Shown piece after piece: positions 36,071-44,440 of a DNA stretch of 64,000 nucleotides. This DNA comes from Ensifer adhaerens (GTDB lineage Bacteria > Pseudomonadota > Alphaproteobacteria > Rhizobiales > Rhizobiaceae), in the NCBI RefSeq assembly GCF_000697965.2, contig NZ_CP015880.1:2542001-2606000 (forward strand). The letters run 5' to 3'. The stretch's first letter is position 1, and each line of letters starts with the position of its first letter. Under the pieces are notes generated by a model, which saw only the letters and a list, made by a program, of their open reading frames with translations, had not been told where the DNA came from and ran no database searches. The translations under genes were made by a program, and so were the position numbers.

Positions 36071-37383
36071 CGACCACCCTCATCCGCGGCCGATTGCTGA
36101 GCTTCAACCGCGCGCCATCGTCGATCGACGACAGCGCCGCCTACAGCTACGAGAGCGACGGTGCGCTTCTGATTGAGGGGGGACAGATCGCCGCGAGCGG
36201 CTCCTATGCTGCGGTCAAGGCAAGCGCGCCTGACGGCGTCGCTGAAGTGGACCATCGCCCACACCTGATCGTGCCCGGCTTCATCGACACGCATCTGCAT
36301 TTCCCGCAGATGCAGGTCATGGCCTCCTATGCCGCCAACTTGCTTGAATGGCTGAACACCTACACCTTCCCCGAGGAGTGCCGCTTCGTCGAGACCGCCC
36401 ATGCGGAGCGCATCGCGACGCGCTTCTTCGATGAGATGGTGCGCTATGGCACGACAACAGCAACCGCCTATTGCTCGGTTCACAAGGCGTCGGCCGATGC
36501 CTTCTTCGCCGAGGCGCTGCGCCGCGACATGCGCATGGTCGCCGGCAAGGTGATGATGGACCGCAACGCCCCGCAAGGCCTGCTCGACACGCCGCAGATG
36601 AGCTACGACGAAACCCGCGCGGTCATCCGCGAATGGCACGGCAAGGGCCGCAATCATGTGGCGATCACCCCGCGCTTCGCCATCACCTCAACGCCGGAGC
36701 AGATGGACGTCGCGAAGTCGCTGGTGCACGAATTCCCCGACCTGCACCTCCAGACGCACCTTTCGGAAAACCGCGACGAGATCGCCTTTACCTGCGAACT
36801 CTATCCGGAAGCCAAGGACTACACAGACGTCTACGCCCGCTACGGCCTGCTCGGACCGAAGAGCCTGTTCGGCCACTGCATCCATCTGTCTGAGCGCGAG
36901 GCGGATGTCATGAGCGAGACCGGCTCGGTCGCCGTTTTCTGCCCGACCTCCAATCTTTTTCTCGGTTCTGGCCTCTTCCCGCTGCGCGCGCTCAGCCGCC
37001 GCGAAAAGCCGGTGCGCACCTCGGTCGCCTCCGACATCGGCGGCGGTACCAGCTATTCCATGCTGAAGACGCTCGACGAGGCCTACAAGATCCTGCAGCT
37101 GCAGGGCGAGCGGCTGAACCCGTTCGACAGCTTCTTCATGATGACCCGCGGCAATGCCGAGGCGCTATCGCTGGTCGACAAGATCGGAACTTTGGAAGCC
37201 GGCACCGACGCCGATTTCATCGTGCTCGACATGGCGGCGACGCCGGCGATGGCGCTTCGGGCCGAAGTGGTCAACTCTCTGGCAGACGAACTCTTCCTGC
37301 TGCAGACCATGGGCGACGACCGGTCGATCGTCGAAACCTATGTCGCCGGCAAGCCGGCAAAATCGGCGCTTGCCGCCGCATGA
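36067..37383 (+). CDS. guaD: Guanine deaminase
   Basis: This 438-residue zinc amidohydrolase turns guanine into xanthine and ammonia. The HxH metal motif is in [12 protein letters not shown], substrate residues in SYAANLLEWLNTYTFPEE, further ligands in LQTHLSEN and GHCIHLSE, and the Asp in ASDIGGGTSYSML. The length suits bacterial GuaD. The start overlaps the puuD stop, so the two are translated together; its product is the substrate of XdhAB. Confidence 0.95.
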   Translation: MTTTLIRGRLLSFNRAPSSIDDSAAYSYESDGALLIEGGQIAASGSYAAVKASAPDGVAEVDHRPHLIVPGFIDTHLHFPQMQVMASYAANLLEWLNTYTFPEECRFVETAHAERIATRFFDEMVRYGTTTATAYCSVHKASADAFFAEALRRDMRMVAGKVMMDRNAPQGLLDTPQMSYDETRAVIREWHGKGRNHVAITPRFAITSTPEQMDVAKSLVHEFPDLHLQTHLSENRDEIAFTCELYPEAKDYTDVYARYGLLGPKSLFGHCIHLSEREADVMSETGSVAVFCPTSNLFLGSGLFPLRALSRREKPVRTSVASDIGGGTSYSMLKTLDEAYKILQLQGERLNPFDSFFMMTRGNAEALSLVDKIGTLEAGTDADFIVLDMAATPAMALRAEVVNSLADELFLLQTMGDDRSIVETYVAGKPAKSALAAA

Positions 37384-37393
37384 CCGACCAAAA

Positions 37394-37424
37394 GCAGAGA
37401 GGTCAAGAAAATTGACCTCTCTGC
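37394..37424 (+). terminator. Perfect 13-bp stem-loop after guaD
   Basis: GCAGAGAGGTCAA and TTGACCTCTCTGC enclose a 5-nt loop. The stem is strong but lacks a clean T run; it probably ends puuD-guaD before lldD. Confidence 0.65.
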
Positions 37425-37498
37425 GTTCTGGCTATTAACAAGCCTCTGCCAAACATGGTAATGGCTCGTTCAATCTCCGTTGGACGAAGGCCTTATCC

Positions 37499-38635
37499 AT
37501 GACGCAAATCCTCGAAATCAGCGATCTCAAGGCGCTCGCCAAGCGCCGGGTGCCGAAACTCTTCTTCGATTACGCCGACAGCGGCGCCTGGACCGAAGGC
37601 ACCTATCGCGCCAACGAGGAGGATTTCGCCAAGGTGAAGCTGCGCCAGCGCGTGCTGGTGGATATGACCGACCGGTCGCTGGAAACGACGATGATCGGCC
37701 AGAAGGTGTCGATGCCGGTGGCACTCGCCCCGACCGGCCTCACCGGCATGCAGCACGCCGACGGCGAAATGCTGGCAGCCCAGGCGGCTGAAGCCTTCGG
37801 CGTGCCCTTCACGCTCTCGACGATGAGCATCTGCTCGATCGAGGACGTCGCCTCGGTCACCACCAAGCCCTTCTGGTTCCAGCTCTACGTCATGCGCGAA
37901 CGCGAATTCGTGCTGAACCTGATCGACCGGGCCAAGGCGGCGAAGTGCTCGGCGCTGGTGCTGACGCTCGACCTGCAGATCCTCGGCCAGCGTCACAAGG
38001 ATCTTCGCAACGGCCTCTCGGCACCGCCGAAGATGACGCCGAAGCACCTCTGGCAGATGGCGACGCGCCCCGGCTGGTGCATGAAGATGCTCGGCACCAA
38101 GCGCCGCACCTTCCGCAACATCGTCGGCCACGCGAAAAGCGTCACCGACCTCTCGTCGCTCGGCGCCTGGACGGCGGAACAGTTCGACCCGCAGCTCTCG
38201 TGGAAGGATGTCGCCTGGATCAAGGAACGCTGGGGCGGACCGCTGATCCTCAAGGGCATTCTCGACCCCGAGGACGCCAAGATGGCAGCGGCGACCGGTG
38301 CCGACGCGATCATCGTCTCCAACCACGGCGGCCGCCAGCTCGACGGCGCCCATTCCTCGATCAGCATGCTGCCGCGCATCGTCGATGCGGTCGGCCACCA
38401 GATCGAGGTGCATATCGATGGCGGTATCCGCTCCGGCCAGGACGTGCTGAAGGCCGTCGCCATGGGCGCCAAGGGCACCTATATCGGCCGCCCCTTCCTC
38501 TACGGCCTCGGCGCCATGGGCAAGGAGGGCGTCACCAAGACGCTGGAAATCATCCGCAAGGAGATGGACATCACCATGGCCCTCTGCGGCAAGCGCGATA
38601 TCAACGACGTCAACCGCGACATTCTCGCGGATTGA
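37499..38635 (+). CDS. lldD: FMN-dependent L-lactate dehydrogenase / alpha-hydroxy-acid oxidase
   Basis: This 378-residue TIM-barrel flavoenzyme oxidises L-lactate to pyruvate at the membrane. Family motifs include APTGLTGMQHADGE, the FMN site LTLDLQILGQRHKD, and SNHGGRQLDG, which contains the catalytic His and substrate Arg; IDGGIRSGQDVLKA binds the FMN phosphate. The LldD assignment is by family; other L-2-hydroxyacids are possible. It follows the guaD hairpin and has no obvious regulator beside it. Confidence 0.9.
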   Translation: MTQILEISDLKALAKRRVPKLFFDYADSGAWTEGTYRANEEDFAKVKLRQRVLVDMTDRSLETTMIGQKVSMPVALAPTGLTGMQHADGEMLAAQAAEAFGVPFTLSTMSICSIEDVASVTTKPFWFQLYVMREREFVLNLIDRAKAAKCSALVLTLDLQILGQRHKDLRNGLSAPPKMTPKHLWQMATRPGWCMKMLGTKRRTFRNIVGHAKSVTDLSSLGAWTAEQFDPQLSWKDVAWIKERWGGPLILKGILDPEDAKMAAATGADAIIVSNHGGRQLDGAHSSISMLPRIVDAVGHQIEVHIDGGIRSGQDVLKAVAMGAKGTYIGRPFLYGLGAMGKEGVTKTLEIIRKEMDITMALCGKRDINDVNRDILAD

Positions 38636-38765
38636 TCGACCGCGTCAGCGATCCGCATTTGTTGCCCGGATGAGGGAGGGCTTCAGGGTCTTCTCTCAAT
38701 CCGAAGTACCCGGCTCGCCGTCGATAAGGTCGGCTTCGGACAACCGAGTTCGTGGCGAAGATTGC

Positions 38766-39767
38766 TTACGGAACCGCCACAGCAAGCGTTCTGGTGAAAA
38801 AGGCTGCGATTTCAGCGTTGATGGTGCGATGGAGTTCTACCCGATCAACCCCGGGAGGATCCGCGCATATCGCGGGCACGGCGTCTCTCATTTGCGGCGA
38901 GCACGGAGCAAGGAACGTGAAATGCCCGGCGTTTGGGACGACCTCGACGCGGATTTCGGACTGCATGTCGCGCGCAAGCGCCAGGGCGTTGTCATCAGGC
39001 GATAGCTCCTCATCCTTTTCGCCGACATAGACCGATATCGGAGCCGCAACGGATTTTAGCCCTTCCGTAGGGAAGAGGACGCTGAGCGGTGCCAGCAAAA
39101 CGAAGGATCGGATTCGCGCGTCGGCTGAAGCCCCAAGTTCGGCACCCTCCACCCCGATGCGCCCGCGAGCTTCGCAGACATGGCGATCATCGGGACGTTT
39201 GGCGCAATAGCCTACAAGACGGGAAAGGTCAGGCTTGGCTCCCGCCAGGATAAGCCCCGTCGTCCCGCCTGCGGAAAACCCGACGAAGCCGATCCGCTCG
39301 CGGTCGATGTGCAGAGCAAGGACGGGATCATCGAGGGTGGCCGTCAAAGCCGCCGATATTTGCATGGCGCGTCCGTAGATGGCGCCGGCGGTGCTGATCC
39401 GACTTGTGTCCTGAAAATTGTCGCCGACATGCGTGACGCTGACGACCATGTATCCCTGCCGCGCGAGGGACGAAGCCAGGTCGTGGTGGCCCCACATACT
39501 CCCCATGCTGCCATGCGAGAGCATGATCAAAGGGTAGCGGTCGTCACCGATGGGCGCCGATCGAGACACGTCGACCTCGTAAGGTCCGATGCTGCTGACA
39601 TCCGTCTGGTCGGGGCTTGGAAAGAACACGACCGCATCCATCGGCTTTTGCTCGACGGGGTCGACCACCTCAAGCTTCTTGGCGCCTACGCCTTCGATAA
39701 CGCCGGCGCTGGCATTGGCACTCCAGAGAAGGACGAGGCACAGAGAGGCCAGCAATCTGAAAAACAT
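38766..39767 (-). CDS. Exported alpha/beta hydrolase (dienelactone/platelet-activating-factor-hydrolase-like)
   Basis: This 333-residue protein has a signal peptide (MFFRLLASLCLVLLWSANASA) and an alpha/beta-hydrolase fold. The oxyanion strand is LIMLSHGSMGS, the nucleophile elbow is GFSAGG, a likely acid lies in VGEKDEELSPDD, and the base His in NAGHFTFL. ATG 39767 begins the signal peptide; the frame can extend to a TTG at 39782. The AT-rich stretch upstream (39783-39840) probably holds its promoter. The substrate is unknown; it separates the two purine gene groups. Confidence 0.8.
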   Translation of the reverse strand: MFFRLLASLCLVLLWSANASAGVIEGVGAKKLEVVDPVEQKPMDAVVFFPSPDQTDVSSIGPYEVDVSRSAPIGDDRYPLIMLSHGSMGSMWGHHDLASSLARQGYMVVSVTHVGDNFQDTSRISTAGAIYGRAMQISAALTATLDDPVLALHIDRERIGFVGFSAGGTTGLILAGAKPDLSRLVGYCAKRPDDRHVCEARGRIGVEGAELGASADARIRSFVLLAPLSVLFPTEGLKSVAAPISVYVGEKDEELSPDDNALALARDMQSEIRVEVVPNAGHFTFLAPCSPQMRDAVPAICADPPGVDRVELHRTINAEIAAFFTRTLAVAVP

Positions 39768-39864
39768 ATCGCTTGGATCCAAGAGAAATGATGATGTTTA
39801 AGCCATTGAAAATTATATTTTAAATATCACCCTTTGCATCACCACGAACACTCATCCTTCAATC

Positions 39865-40227
39865 TCAGCTGCCGCGGTAGGTCGAATAGCCGTAGGGCGA
39901 GAGAAGCAGCGGCACGTGATAATGGCTCGCCGGATCGGCGATGCCGAAGCGCAAGGGGATGCGGTCGAGGAAGGCCGGCTCCGGCAGTGTAACGCCGGAC
40001 CGGCGCAGATAGTCGCCGGCATGGAACACCAGCTCGTAGTTGCCGGCCATGAAGCCGATGCCTTCGACCATCGGGCCGTCGACACGGCCGTCGCTGTTGG
40101 TATGTACGGTGCGGATCAACTGCCGCTCTTCCCCCTCCAGCCAGTAGAGGTCGATGCGCAGACCCTCGGCCGGTTTCCCGAGAGCGGTATCGAGAACATG
40201 GGTGGTCAGGCGGCCGGCGCTGCTCAT
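39865..40227 (-). CDS. uraH: 5-hydroxyisourate hydrolase
   Basis: This 120-residue transthyretin-like enzyme hydrolyses 5-hydroxyisourate to OHCU. It has the N-terminal [14 protein letters not shown] motif, the conserved Arg/His region, and the diagnostic C-terminal YRGS tetrapeptide. It is the last gene of the puuE-uraD-allA-uraH group on the minus strand, 58 bp after allA, and handles the product of PuuD. Confidence 0.95.
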   Translation of the reverse strand: MSSAGRLTTHVLDTALGKPAEGLRIDLYWLEGEERQLIRTVHTNSDGRVDGPMVEGIGFMAGNYELVFHAGDYLRRSGVTLPEPAFLDRIPLRFGIADPASHYHVPLLLSPYGYSTYRGS

Positions 40228-40285
40228 GGCTTCTCTCTTTCACACATTGGCGCGGGATGCTGTCAGAAGCCGCGCGCACGTCCTG

Positions 40286-40783
40286 CTAGATAGCGCTGTC
40301 TATGACGAAAGGCTCGTCATAGAAGAACTCCTCGAGATTGTTACCCGGCCCTTCGCGGTCGACGATGAGGAAATCGCTGACGGCGCCGACGGACATCAGC
40401 GGGTGGTGCCAGATATTGCGGCCGTAGTTGACGCCCTGCCGGCCGTTCGCCTGGAAAACGCGCGGCGTGCCCGGGCGCCCGTCCTCGTCGTCCGCCACCA
40501 CGACGAGCCATGGGCGGTCGTCGAGCGGCGAAAAGCTCTGGCTGCCGAGCGGGTGGCGCTCCATCATCGTCACCGAATAGGGGAAAGACCGCGGCTGGCC
40601 GCGGAAGATGTTGATGATGACATTGGCGCCGTCGCCGACGACATCGGCACGCGCAAGACCGTGGAAACGTTCCGTGTTGCCGCCGTTGATGTGGCGCATC
40701 GTTGCCGGATCGGCTTCGATGATGGTGCCGAAGGGAGCGAAGGCCTCGCGTGTCAGCGGTTCGATTTCGAGCAGGCGCGACAT
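40286..40783 (-). CDS. allA: Ureidoglycolate lyase
   Basis: This 165-residue cupin-like enzyme releases urea from ureidoglycolate, leaving glyoxylate. It matches AllA with EPLTREAFAPFGTII at the N-terminus, NIFRGQPRSFPYSVTMMERHPLGSQ in pieces across the middle, and GRNIWHHPL near the active site. The ATG at 40783 begins MSRLLEIEPL; the frame extends to 40867 without homology. The enzyme that makes ureidoglycolate from allantoate (allantoicase or AllC route) is not in the window. Confidence 0.93.
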   Translation of the reverse strand: MSRLLEIEPLTREAFAPFGTIIEADPATMRHINGGNTERFHGLARADVVGDGANVIINIFRGQPRSFPYSVTMMERHPLGSQSFSPLDDRPWLVVVADDEDGRPGTPRVFQANGRQGVNYGRNIWHHPLMSVGAVSDFLIVDREGPGNNLEEFFYDEPFVIDSAI

Positions 40784-40879
40784 TATGCGGAGACCTCGCA
40801 GGACGATTTTGCGCTTGCGGATGTCCGATCCAGTTCGAGGGCCCTCCTCATGAGCGGGGACAGGCATCGAACGGTTTTG

Positions 40880-41383
40880 TCAGGCATTTTCGTCTCCAGG
40901 AATCATCGACTGCAGGCGCAGGCGGGCGATTTTCTCGACCTGTGCGCAAGCGGTTTCAAATTCCTCTTCGGGCGAATTGTCAATGCGGCTTTGGAAGGAG
41001 GCAAGAATTTGCCCCTTGGTCAGCCCCTTCACCGCGATGATGAAGGGGAAGCCGAATTTTTTCGTGTAGGTGTCGTTGAGCGCGGTGAAGCGCTCATGCT
41101 CCTCTGGTGTCAGCCGGTCGAGGCCGGCAGACGCCTGCTCCGCCGTCGAGTCCGCCGTCAGCTTACCGGCGATCGCCAGCTTGCCGGCAAGATCGGGGTG
41201 CGCGCGCAGCACCTGCATCTTCTCGCGCGGCAGCGCCGTGCGAAAGGCCTGGCAGAGCGCCGAATGCACCGTGCCCGCCGTCAGCCCGGTCGCCGCGGCT
41301 CGGTCGTAGGCGCGTTCGGCAACCCAGGGCGAGTGCTCGAACACGCCACCGAGCCGGGCAACGAAGGCATCACGGTCGGTCAT
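40880..41383 (-). CDS. uraD: OHCU decarboxylase
   Basis: This 167-residue enzyme decarboxylates 2-oxo-4-hydroxy-4-carboxy-5-ureidoimidazoline to (S)-allantoin. Family marks are VFEHSPWVAERAY, the catalytic His in LRAHPDLAGK, LNDTYTKKFGFPFIIAVKG and the C-terminal Arg/Glu helix. The start overlaps the puuE stop by one base (TGATG), so the two are coupled; the alternative upstream start at 41419 is not needed. Confidence 0.95.
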   Translation of the reverse strand: MTDRDAFVARLGGVFEHSPWVAERAYDRAAATGLTAGTVHSALCQAFRTALPREKMQVLRAHPDLAGKLAIAGKLTADSTAEQASAGLDRLTPEEHERFTALNDTYTKKFGFPFIIAVKGLTKGQILASFQSRIDNSPEEEFETACAQVEKIARLRLQSMIPGDENA

Positions 41384-42312
41384 CAGAGCGCCCCTTCCGG
41401 CTTGTGGTGCTGGTACCAATGGTTGGCGATGTCAATGCGACGCGGCACCCAGACCTTGTCGTGCGACATGACGTAGTCGATGAAGCGAGCGAGCGCAGCA
41501 GCGCGGCCCGGGCGGCCGACGAGACGGCAGTGAAGGCCGATATTCATCATCTTGGCGTCGCCCTGGCGACCTTCCTCGTAGAGCACGTCAAATGTGTCCT
41601 TGAGGTAGCTGAAGAACTGGTCGCCGCTGTTAAAGCCCTGCGGCGTCGCAAAGCGCATGTCGTTGGCATCAAGCGTATAGGGAATGATCAGGTGCGGCTT
41701 GTCGGCCGAAAGACCCGGCACCCAGTAGGGCAGTTCGTCGGCGTAGCTGTCGCAGGAGTAAAGGAACCCGCCTTCCTCCAGCACCAGCTTCAGCGTATTG
41801 GCCGAAGGCTTGCCCTGGTAGATGCCGAGCGGCCGCTCGCCGGTGAGCTCCGTGTGCAGGCGGACGACCTCGCGGATATGCTCGCGTTCGACCTCTTCCG
41901 GCACGTCCTTGTATTCCAGCCAGCGCAGACCGTGGCTGGCGATTTCCCAGCCGGCTTCCTTCATGGCAGCGACGGCTTCCGGATTGCGCGCCATGGCCTG
42001 CGTCACGCCATAGACGGTCAGCGGGACGTTGCGGCTGGTGAACATGCGCCACAGCCGCCAGAAGCCGGAACGGGCACCGTATTCGTAGATCGATTCCATG
42101 TTGAGGTTACGCTGGCCAGCCCAGGGCTGCGCGCCGACAATTTCCGACAGCAGGCACTCGGACGCTGGGTCGCCATCGAGAATGCAGCTTTCGCCGCCCT
42201 CTTCGTAGTTCAGCACGAACTGCACGGCGATGCGCGCATCGCCCGGCCAGTTTGCCTTCGGCGGATTGCGGCCGTAGCCAACGAGGTCGCGCGGATACTT
42301 AGTCTCAGACAT
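41383..42312 (-). CDS. puuE: Allantoinase PuuE (polysaccharide-deacetylase fold)
   Basis: This 309-residue, cofactor-independent allantoinase opens allantoin to allantoate. Its family features are RDLVGYGRNPPKANWPG at the N-terminus, NYEEGGE, WEIASHGLRW, and SYADELPYW. It is unrelated in fold to amidohydrolase allantoinases. ATG 42312 is preceded by an in-frame TTG at 42315. It heads the minus-strand group puuE-uraD-allA-uraH. Confidence 0.94.
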   Translation of the reverse strand: MSETKYPRDLVGYGRNPPKANWPGDARIAVQFVLNYEEGGESCILDGDPASECLLSEIVGAQPWAGQRNLNMESIYEYGARSGFWRLWRMFTSRNVPLTVYGVTQAMARNPEAVAAMKEAGWEIASHGLRWLEYKDVPEEVEREHIREVVRLHTELTGERPLGIYQGKPSANTLKLVLEEGGFLYSCDSYADELPYWVPGLSADKPHLIIPYTLDANDMRFATPQGFNSGDQFFSYLKDTFDVLYEEGRQGDAKMMNIGLHCRLVGRPGRAAALARFIDYVMSHDKVWVPRRIDIANHWYQHHKPEGAL

Positions 42313-42505
42313 CAAATCACCCTTCGAATTTTTAGGAACGGTATCACCGCCGACCGGATTGTCGATACCGAAATGACGTGAGGCAGGGCAGCGGCAGCGC
42401 CACGGCCCTGACGGAAATTACCAGAAAAATTCGGCTGAGCCCGAGGTTGAGAGATTTTTCGAAACAGCGTTGAATGGATCGGCAAGGACAACGGCCCTCA
42501 TCGAG

Positions 42506-42967
42506 ATGAAATCCTACATTCAAGCGCTCCGCGAAAAAGTCGGTCCCGGCCTGCTTCTCTGCCCGTCAGTGGCGGCCGTCATTGTCGATTCCGATGGCCG
42601 GGTCCTCTTGCAGGAGAAAGCAAGTGGCGAAGGCTGGAGCCTGCCGGCCGGCGCGATCGAGCCGGGCGAGACGCCTGTCGATGCGGTCATCCGCGAGGTC
42701 ATGGAGGAAACCGGCTATCCGGTCTCGGTCGAGCGGATACTGGGCGTCTTCGGCGGAGAAGCGTTTCGCTACACCTACCCGAACGGCGACCACGTCGAAT
42801 ATGTGGTTACCCTCTATCGATGCCGGATCGTCGGTTCCCAGCAGCCGATCACCGATGGCGAAACGAAGTCGCTGCGCTACTTCGCGCCGGCGGACATGCC
42901 GGACCTCGGCCTGCCCTATCCGAAAGCGCTGCTCTTTGCAGCTTCGCCCGCGTCCGTTTCCGATTAG
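42506..42967 (+). CDS. NUDIX hydrolase
   Basis: This 153-residue pyrophosphohydrolase has an intact Nudix box, running from GAIEPGETPVDA to REVMEETGY at about residues 50-72. Such enzymes cleave nucleoside diphosphates linked to another group; the substrate is not predictable. ATG 42506 fits the domain; an in-frame TTG at 42470 would add twelve residues. Its stop overlaps the stop of the convergent DUF1045 gene by 3 bp. Confidence 0.85.
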   Translation: MKSYIQALREKVGPGLLLCPSVAAVIVDSDGRVLLQEKASGEGWSLPAGAIEPGETPVDAVIREVMEETGYPVSVERILGVFGGEAFRYTYPNGDHVEYVVTLYRCRIVGSQQPITDGETKSLRYFAPADMPDLGLPYPKALLFAASPASVSD

Positions 42968-43767
42968 CGCTGCGCCATCAGCGCAGCGACGATCAGCGGC
43001 AGCGGCCGGACCGCGCCTTGCGGCGCCAGCGATGGGTCGGCGGCGGCCCGCTTCGCCCGCTCTGCGCGCGTGTTCGTCGAGATCTTGCCGAGCGGGTGCT
43101 GTGAATGCACCCGCATGGGTGCGCCCGTCTCCTGCTCGACAAACAGCGCAAGGCTGCCGATCGAAAGCGGTTTTGATAGGCAGGGCTCGAACAGGTCACG
43201 GAGCGGCGCCTCGAGCCGCCGCATCGCGTCTGGCGCAAGCGGACCGGTCAGCATCATGTGGAAACGGTATTCGTCCATCACATGCGGATCGCCCCAACGG
43301 TGCAGGTTGGAGAACTGTGGGGCGGTCAGCCGGTCCGGATCGGAGCGCTCGATCTCGTCTTCGCTGAGCGGCGCGCGGAAGGCGTCGAACTCCTGGATGA
43401 CGTTGGCCGCAAGCAGATGCATGGCCGTGCTCGGCACCTGCGGCATCAGCCCGAAGCATCGGCCGATGCGGGCGACCTCCAGGCGATCGATTTCGAACGG
43501 AGTCTGGGCGCCGGCAAAATGCATCAGCGCCTTCAGAAGCTTCGGTTCCGTCATGTCCGGATGCAGGCGGAACGGCGACATCATCACCGCATGAAAGCCG
43601 AAGCGTCGCGGAACCGCCGTGTGATAGGCGACATCCGCGGCGCTCAAGCCCGCGACCGACGGCAACTCGGCAGGTTCCCCGGAATAGACATTGCGCCCCA
43701 GCCAGCTTGCAGCGGTCGCGGAAAGCGGGTCGGCCATCGGCGGCGTAAAACAAATGGCATAGCGCAT
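42964..43767 (-). CDS. DUF1045 / 2H-phosphoesterase-like protein of the phosphonate-operon type
   Basis: This 267-residue protein matches the DUF1045 family usually found in phn (C-P lyase) operons. It begins RYAICFTPP, has WLGRNVYSG, and shows two H-containing motifs, FGFHAVMMSPF and YRFHMMLTGPL, spaced as in the 2H phosphoesterase superfamily. Either cyclic phosphate or phosphonate intermediates are plausible substrates. No phn gene is nearby. Confidence 0.8.
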   Translation of the reverse strand: MRYAICFTPPMADPLSATAASWLGRNVYSGEPAELPSVAGLSAADVAYHTAVPRRFGFHAVMMSPFRLHPDMTEPKLLKALMHFAGAQTPFEIDRLEVARIGRCFGLMPQVPSTAMHLLAANVIQEFDAFRAPLSEDEIERSDPDRLTAPQFSNLHRWGDPHVMDEYRFHMMLTGPLAPDAMRRLEAPLRDLFEPCLSKPLSIGSLALFVEQETGAPMRVHSQHPLGKISTNTRAERAKRAAADPSLAPQGAVRPLPLIVAALMAQR

Positions 43768-43932
43768 CGGCTGGCTCCGGGTATCCGTCAGCGCAGGATG
43801 AGCAATAGCTGCGGTTTTCCGCCCTCACCCCGACTTGTCCAATGGCCGCGTCTTAGGTGATTTGCGTGACAGATTGACGAAGTCGGCCGGGGATGAGCGC
43901 GGCAGCGGTGCGAACGTCACCCCTCGTTTTTC

Positions 43933-43957
43933 GGAACCATCCGGCCCATCGCCCGTT
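43933..43957 (+). promoter_or_regulatory. EcfG/RpoE2-type general stress promoter of the PRC-barrel gene
   Basis: GGAAC at 43933-43937 and CGTT at 43954-43957 are spaced by exactly 16 bp, the consensus for the alphaproteobacterial general stress sigma factor (GGAAC-N16/17-CGTT). It ends 35 bp before the GTG start of the PRC-barrel gene. Confidence 0.82.
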
Positions 43958-43992
43958 CCTAAAAGGTAGGAAAACAAGGATGGAGAAGAAGC

Positions 43993-44382
43993 GTGACCTA
44001 TCACAATGCGAACCTTCAGGACGCCCGGATCAAGGAGACCCACGACCTGATCGCAAGCGACAAGGTTGAAGGCACGAGGGTCTATGGCCCCGACGACAAA
44101 CACATCGGCTCGATCGAGCGCGTGATCATCGAGAAGCGCAGCGGGCGCGTCGCCTATGCGGTGCTCGGCTTCGGCGGTTTTCTCGGCCTCGGCGAAGACC
44201 ACTATCCATTGCCTTGGGCAAAGCTGACCTATGACGAGAAGCTCGGCGGCTATCGCACTGATGTGACTCGCGATCAGGTCGAAAACGCGCCGAAATATCA
44301 CGGCACCGAAGAATACGACTGGAACGCGGAAAACGGACGCCGTGTCTACGACTACTACGGCGTGCCGCCCTACTGGATGTAA
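43993..44382 (+). CDS. PRC-barrel domain protein
   Basis: This 129-residue protein has one PRC-barrel (about residues 18-95) with VEGTRVYGPDDKHIGSIE and FGGFLGLGEDHYPLPW. It ends in a Tyr-rich tail, YDYYGVPPYWM. Stand-alone PRC-barrel proteins are common in rhizobia and often respond to stress, but their molecular role is unclear. The start is GTG 43993 behind AAGGATGGAG. A general-stress promoter lies just upstream. Confidence 0.87.
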   Translation: MTYHNANLQDARIKETHDLIASDKVEGTRVYGPDDKHIGSIERVIIEKRSGRVAYAVLGFGGFLGLGEDHYPLPWAKLTYDEKLGGYRTDVTRDQVENAPKYHGTEEYDWNAENGRRVYDYYGVPPYWM

Positions 44383-44402
44383 TGCCTGACTTTCGATCTT
44401 TC

Positions 44403-44425
44403 GGGTCCCGCCGCGGGCGGGGCCC
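44403..44425 (+). terminator. GC-rich hairpin after the PRC-barrel gene
   Basis: GGGTCCCGCC and GGCGGGGCCC pair over 10 positions (one T-G wobble) around a GCG loop. Only a short TT follows. It lies between two convergent genes. Confidence 0.6.
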
Positions 44426-44440
44426 TTCGCATGTCCGGCC

